Assembly: GCF_000400935.1 (NCBI RefSeq)
Contig: NC_021280.1
Location: 992,001-1,056,000, forward strand
From: Spiroplasma chrysopicola DF-1
Lineage (GTDB): Bacteria > Bacillota_I > Bacilli_A > Mycoplasmatales > Mycoplasmataceae
Direction of reading: 5' to 3'
DNA length: 64,000 nt
In this document: piece by piece, positions 61,510 through 64,000 of the stretch
Numbering within the stretch: position 1 is the first letter of the stretch
Layout: each line of letters begins with the position of its first letter
Position numbers and translations under genes: made by a program
The notes under the pieces: model-generated
What the model was told of the DNA's origin: nothing
The model's database searches: none
Seen by the model: the letters and a program-made list of their open reading frames with translations, nothing else

Positions 61510-64000
61510 TTACTCCTTTACATTCTCACAAATATCTTCAGCTGTTCAGACATTCCCAAATGTCCGAATAATCTTAATAATCTCATCATAAACTCTTGTT
61601 AATTTTGTTAAAACTGGGTTCATTATTGTCGGAATTTCTACTTCAATATTTGCAAAAAAATTAATTGCTCCAATAATTACTAGCATATTTTTGGCCCGGG
61701 AAAAAGCAACATTTAATCTTTCATATTTCTGAACAAATTCCTTGTTAGCCCGAGCTTGATTTTTTGGATGACGAACAGTATTAACAATAACAATATCACT
61801 TTCACGCCCTTGATAATCATCAACAGTTGAAATTTCTAAACTAATATTTTTTAATTTCACCGTTTGTAAAGCCTTACGTAATTTCTTAACATGCAAACCA
61901 TAAAAACTAATCACAGCAACATTTGGTTTATGTGTTAACTTAGCTGGTAAAGCACCATAACCTTGATCGATTAATTTTAATGTTGCTATTGTCAATTCAA
62001 TTTCTAACCAGTTAAACAAACTTGTACTTCCTGCTTCGCCTTGTTCATAAACTAATTCTTGATTTATATCACGAGAGGAATCTAATCAGTAAATTGCTTT
62101 ATTTGAACTAAAAATTATTGGTTGTTGATTATTACCAACATTTAGATAATGTTGTTTTTGCAAGTTTTGATGTGTCGGATCTCCTAATTGTAACTGATTT
62201 TCATAAAAAACATTAACAACTTTCATAATATCTCCATGACTGCGATATTGTTCAACTAAAATTCCTTTAACCGAATCATCACATTGTGAAATTAGCTTTT
62301 TGAACATTGATTGTGTTACTAATTGTGTAAAATCAAAATAGCTATAATTTTCATGGTATAATTCATTAATTTTGCTAACATCGCTTTCTTGGAATTGCAT
62401 CAGTGGCGGTAATTGACGGTAATCGCCCACTAAAACAACAGCTTTTCCATATACTAATGGCATTAAAATTTCCATTGGCGTTAATTTACTTACTTCATCA
62501 ATAATAACCACATCAAAACTAAAACTCTTAATATCAATATCACTAATATTATAATCGGCTAAAATTTTATTTTTACTTTGTAAATAAATTTGATTTGAAG
62601 TTGCCGTCATTGCCACAACATTAACATTATTTTGTAAAAACTGATTAGCATAAGTCTTCGTATCTTTTTCTAATGCTGAGTTAAAAATATTATTGTTAAA
62701 GTTTTCCCCGGTTAAAAATTGCGCCATTTGATAATTCCGGTCTAAAAAGTTAATCATATTATTAACAAACTTTCCTTTCGCAATTTTTTCTTTTTGAATT
62801 GTTTTAATTTCCTGGTCAAGGTTAACAATAATTTCGTCTAACTCATTAATTGTTGTCGTAATATCTTTAATATTTAATGTCAGATTAAAAATTTGATTAA
62901 TGTTGTAAACAATATTTTCAACATCAACTTTTAACTGGTTAATTTTTTGTTCTAAACCATTAAATTCGGTTTCTAAATAAAATAACTCTTGGTCTGTTTG
63001 ATTTTCTTCTGCTGTTGCTATTAATTTTTCATTATCCTTAATTTGATTTTGATATTTATATTTTAAGGCCTCTAACCCTACTTGTAACTCCCTAACTTGT
63101 TGGAGATGCACAACATTGCCTTGTTTTAAACTAGTTTGTTTTTGTAAATTAATAATTGCTTCATTTAATGTTAATAATTGTGTCGCTCAATTATCATCGC
63201 GATAAGCTGGTTCAACTTGTTTTAACACCATCAATTGTGCTTTTTTATCAGCAATTGCGTTGATTGTTTCTGGATCTAAACTATCGGCTAATAATTGACG
63301 ATAAACTTCCGGAATTGAATAGGAAACATCAAAATCTAAATTTAGTTTTTCATGAATTAAAGTTCCAAAATGCTGATTAAATAAAGTTGTTAAATCATTG
63401 GTATTTTGAACATGACCATTTCACTCAGAATCATTTAATAATTCCTGAAAATTATCAATGTTATTAATTTCAACTAATAATTTTTTATTATGATTTTTTA
63501 GTTTTAATAAATTTGTCAAATTTTCTTCTTGGGTTGTTTTTAACCTTAAGATTTTACTTTCTAATTCTTGATACTCCTTAATTTCTTTTGCCAGCATTTT
63601 TGCATTAGCCTTTAAATTTTGTAAAGCTTCTTTTTGCAATAGATATTGGTCATCAATCCCTTCTCATTTTGTTAAATATTCGAGGGTTAAATAGGAATAC
63701 ATAAAACGATAGTTATTAAAAACAACCCGATCAGGATTAAAATCATTGAAACGATTCTTTTTCCGCACTTCTTCACCTGTTAAGCGTAATGGGACAATCA
63801 AAGGTGATTTAAAAAGGCGGGTTAAAACATTATCAATTGCCGTATGATTTTGCGAAGAAATTAAAACTTTTTTATTTAATTTTGCATATTGATAAACCAA
63901 TTCTGCAATAAACTCTGTTTTTCCAGTTCCTGGTGGCCCTTGTAGTAAAAAGATATCTTGAGAATTTAGCGCTTTAACAATCGCCGCTTTTTGACTGTTA
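61510..64000 (-). CDS. UPF1-like superfamily 1 helicase (5' part beyond window)
   Basis: At least 830 codons, continuing past the right edge. Walker A QGPPGTGKTEFIAELVYQYA near 63,930; DEVSKLTP (Walker B) near 62,500; VLVGDYRQLPP near 62,420; motif V TVDDYQGRESDIVIVNTVR near 61,800; motif VI ERLNVAFSRAKNML near 61,710. AAA_11/AAA_12 (DNA2/NAM7/UPF1) type. A ~270-residue coiled-coil insertion separates motif I from motif II (about 63,640-62,730). Nucleic-acid unwinding from this class is on RNA or DNA; the substrate here is unknown. First seen gene of the five-gene operon. Confidence 0.9.

Overview
The window is AT-rich DNA from a wall-less mollicute, almost certainly a Spiroplasma. Nearly every real gene contains in-frame TGA codons that must be read as tryptophan (genetic code 4); under the standard code the genes break into fragments, so the gene models here were rebuilt by joining fragments through TGA. 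Supporting this are Spiroplasma-style lipoproteins (MKKLL...AC lipobox), a sufCDSUB operon, rplK-rplA, D-lactate dehydrogenase and frequent GTG and TTG starts.

Layout. (1) About 1-32,200: a conjugative or integrative element, nearly all on the minus strand. Its core is a type IV secretion apparatus: VirB6/TrbL-like (2,812-4,419), VirB2-like (4,423-4,737), a VirB3-VirB4 fusion ATPase (12,230-14,902) and a VirD4/TraG coupling protein (17,319-19,592). With it are an HU protein, a ribbon-helix-helix protein beside a 21-bp phased repeat array, DNA topoisomerase I, three solitary DNA methyltransferases, a MazG-like protein and many small unknown genes. Accessory (cargo) genes are interspersed: an OLD-type ATPase-TOPRIM nuclease, a Panacea antitoxin with its probable toxin, a KAP NTPase and two unknown proteins. 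Four copies of an ~80-bp hairpin sit at or near the 3' end of cargo genes, and a 204-bp inverted repeat brackets the virB4 module. No relaxase, integrase or element end was recognised; the left end lies outside the window.

(2) About 32,200-32,740: a junction with a 148-bp inverted-repeat-bounded relic and several hairpins, then chromosome. (3) 32,739-36,400: D-LDH with an AEC-type organic acid permease, and rplK-rplA with a probable L1-binding leader. (4) 36,781-42,917: a surface protein made of ten ~83-residue Ig-like repeats, two multi-pass membrane proteins, a decayed ABC transporter and ogt. (5) 43,021-45,590: a cobalamin-type riboswitch and terminator upstream of an ABC-2 permease, a lipoprotein and a small membrane protein. 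(6) 45,627-50,927: the suf Fe-S operon plus 5-formyl-THF cyclo-ligase, separated by a perfect 44-bp palindrome from two divergent lipoprotein genes (51,103-55,016) and a HIT protein.

(7) 55,525-64,000: a tightly packed five-gene minus-strand operon: UPF1-like SF1 helicase (cut by the window edge), a 789-residue protein with a possible winged-helix start, a coiled-coil protein, a ClpB-like AAA+ ATPase with an atypical N-terminal half, and an NrdG-like radical SAM protein. I recognise no described system with this composition; it is the best candidate for an undescribed system here.
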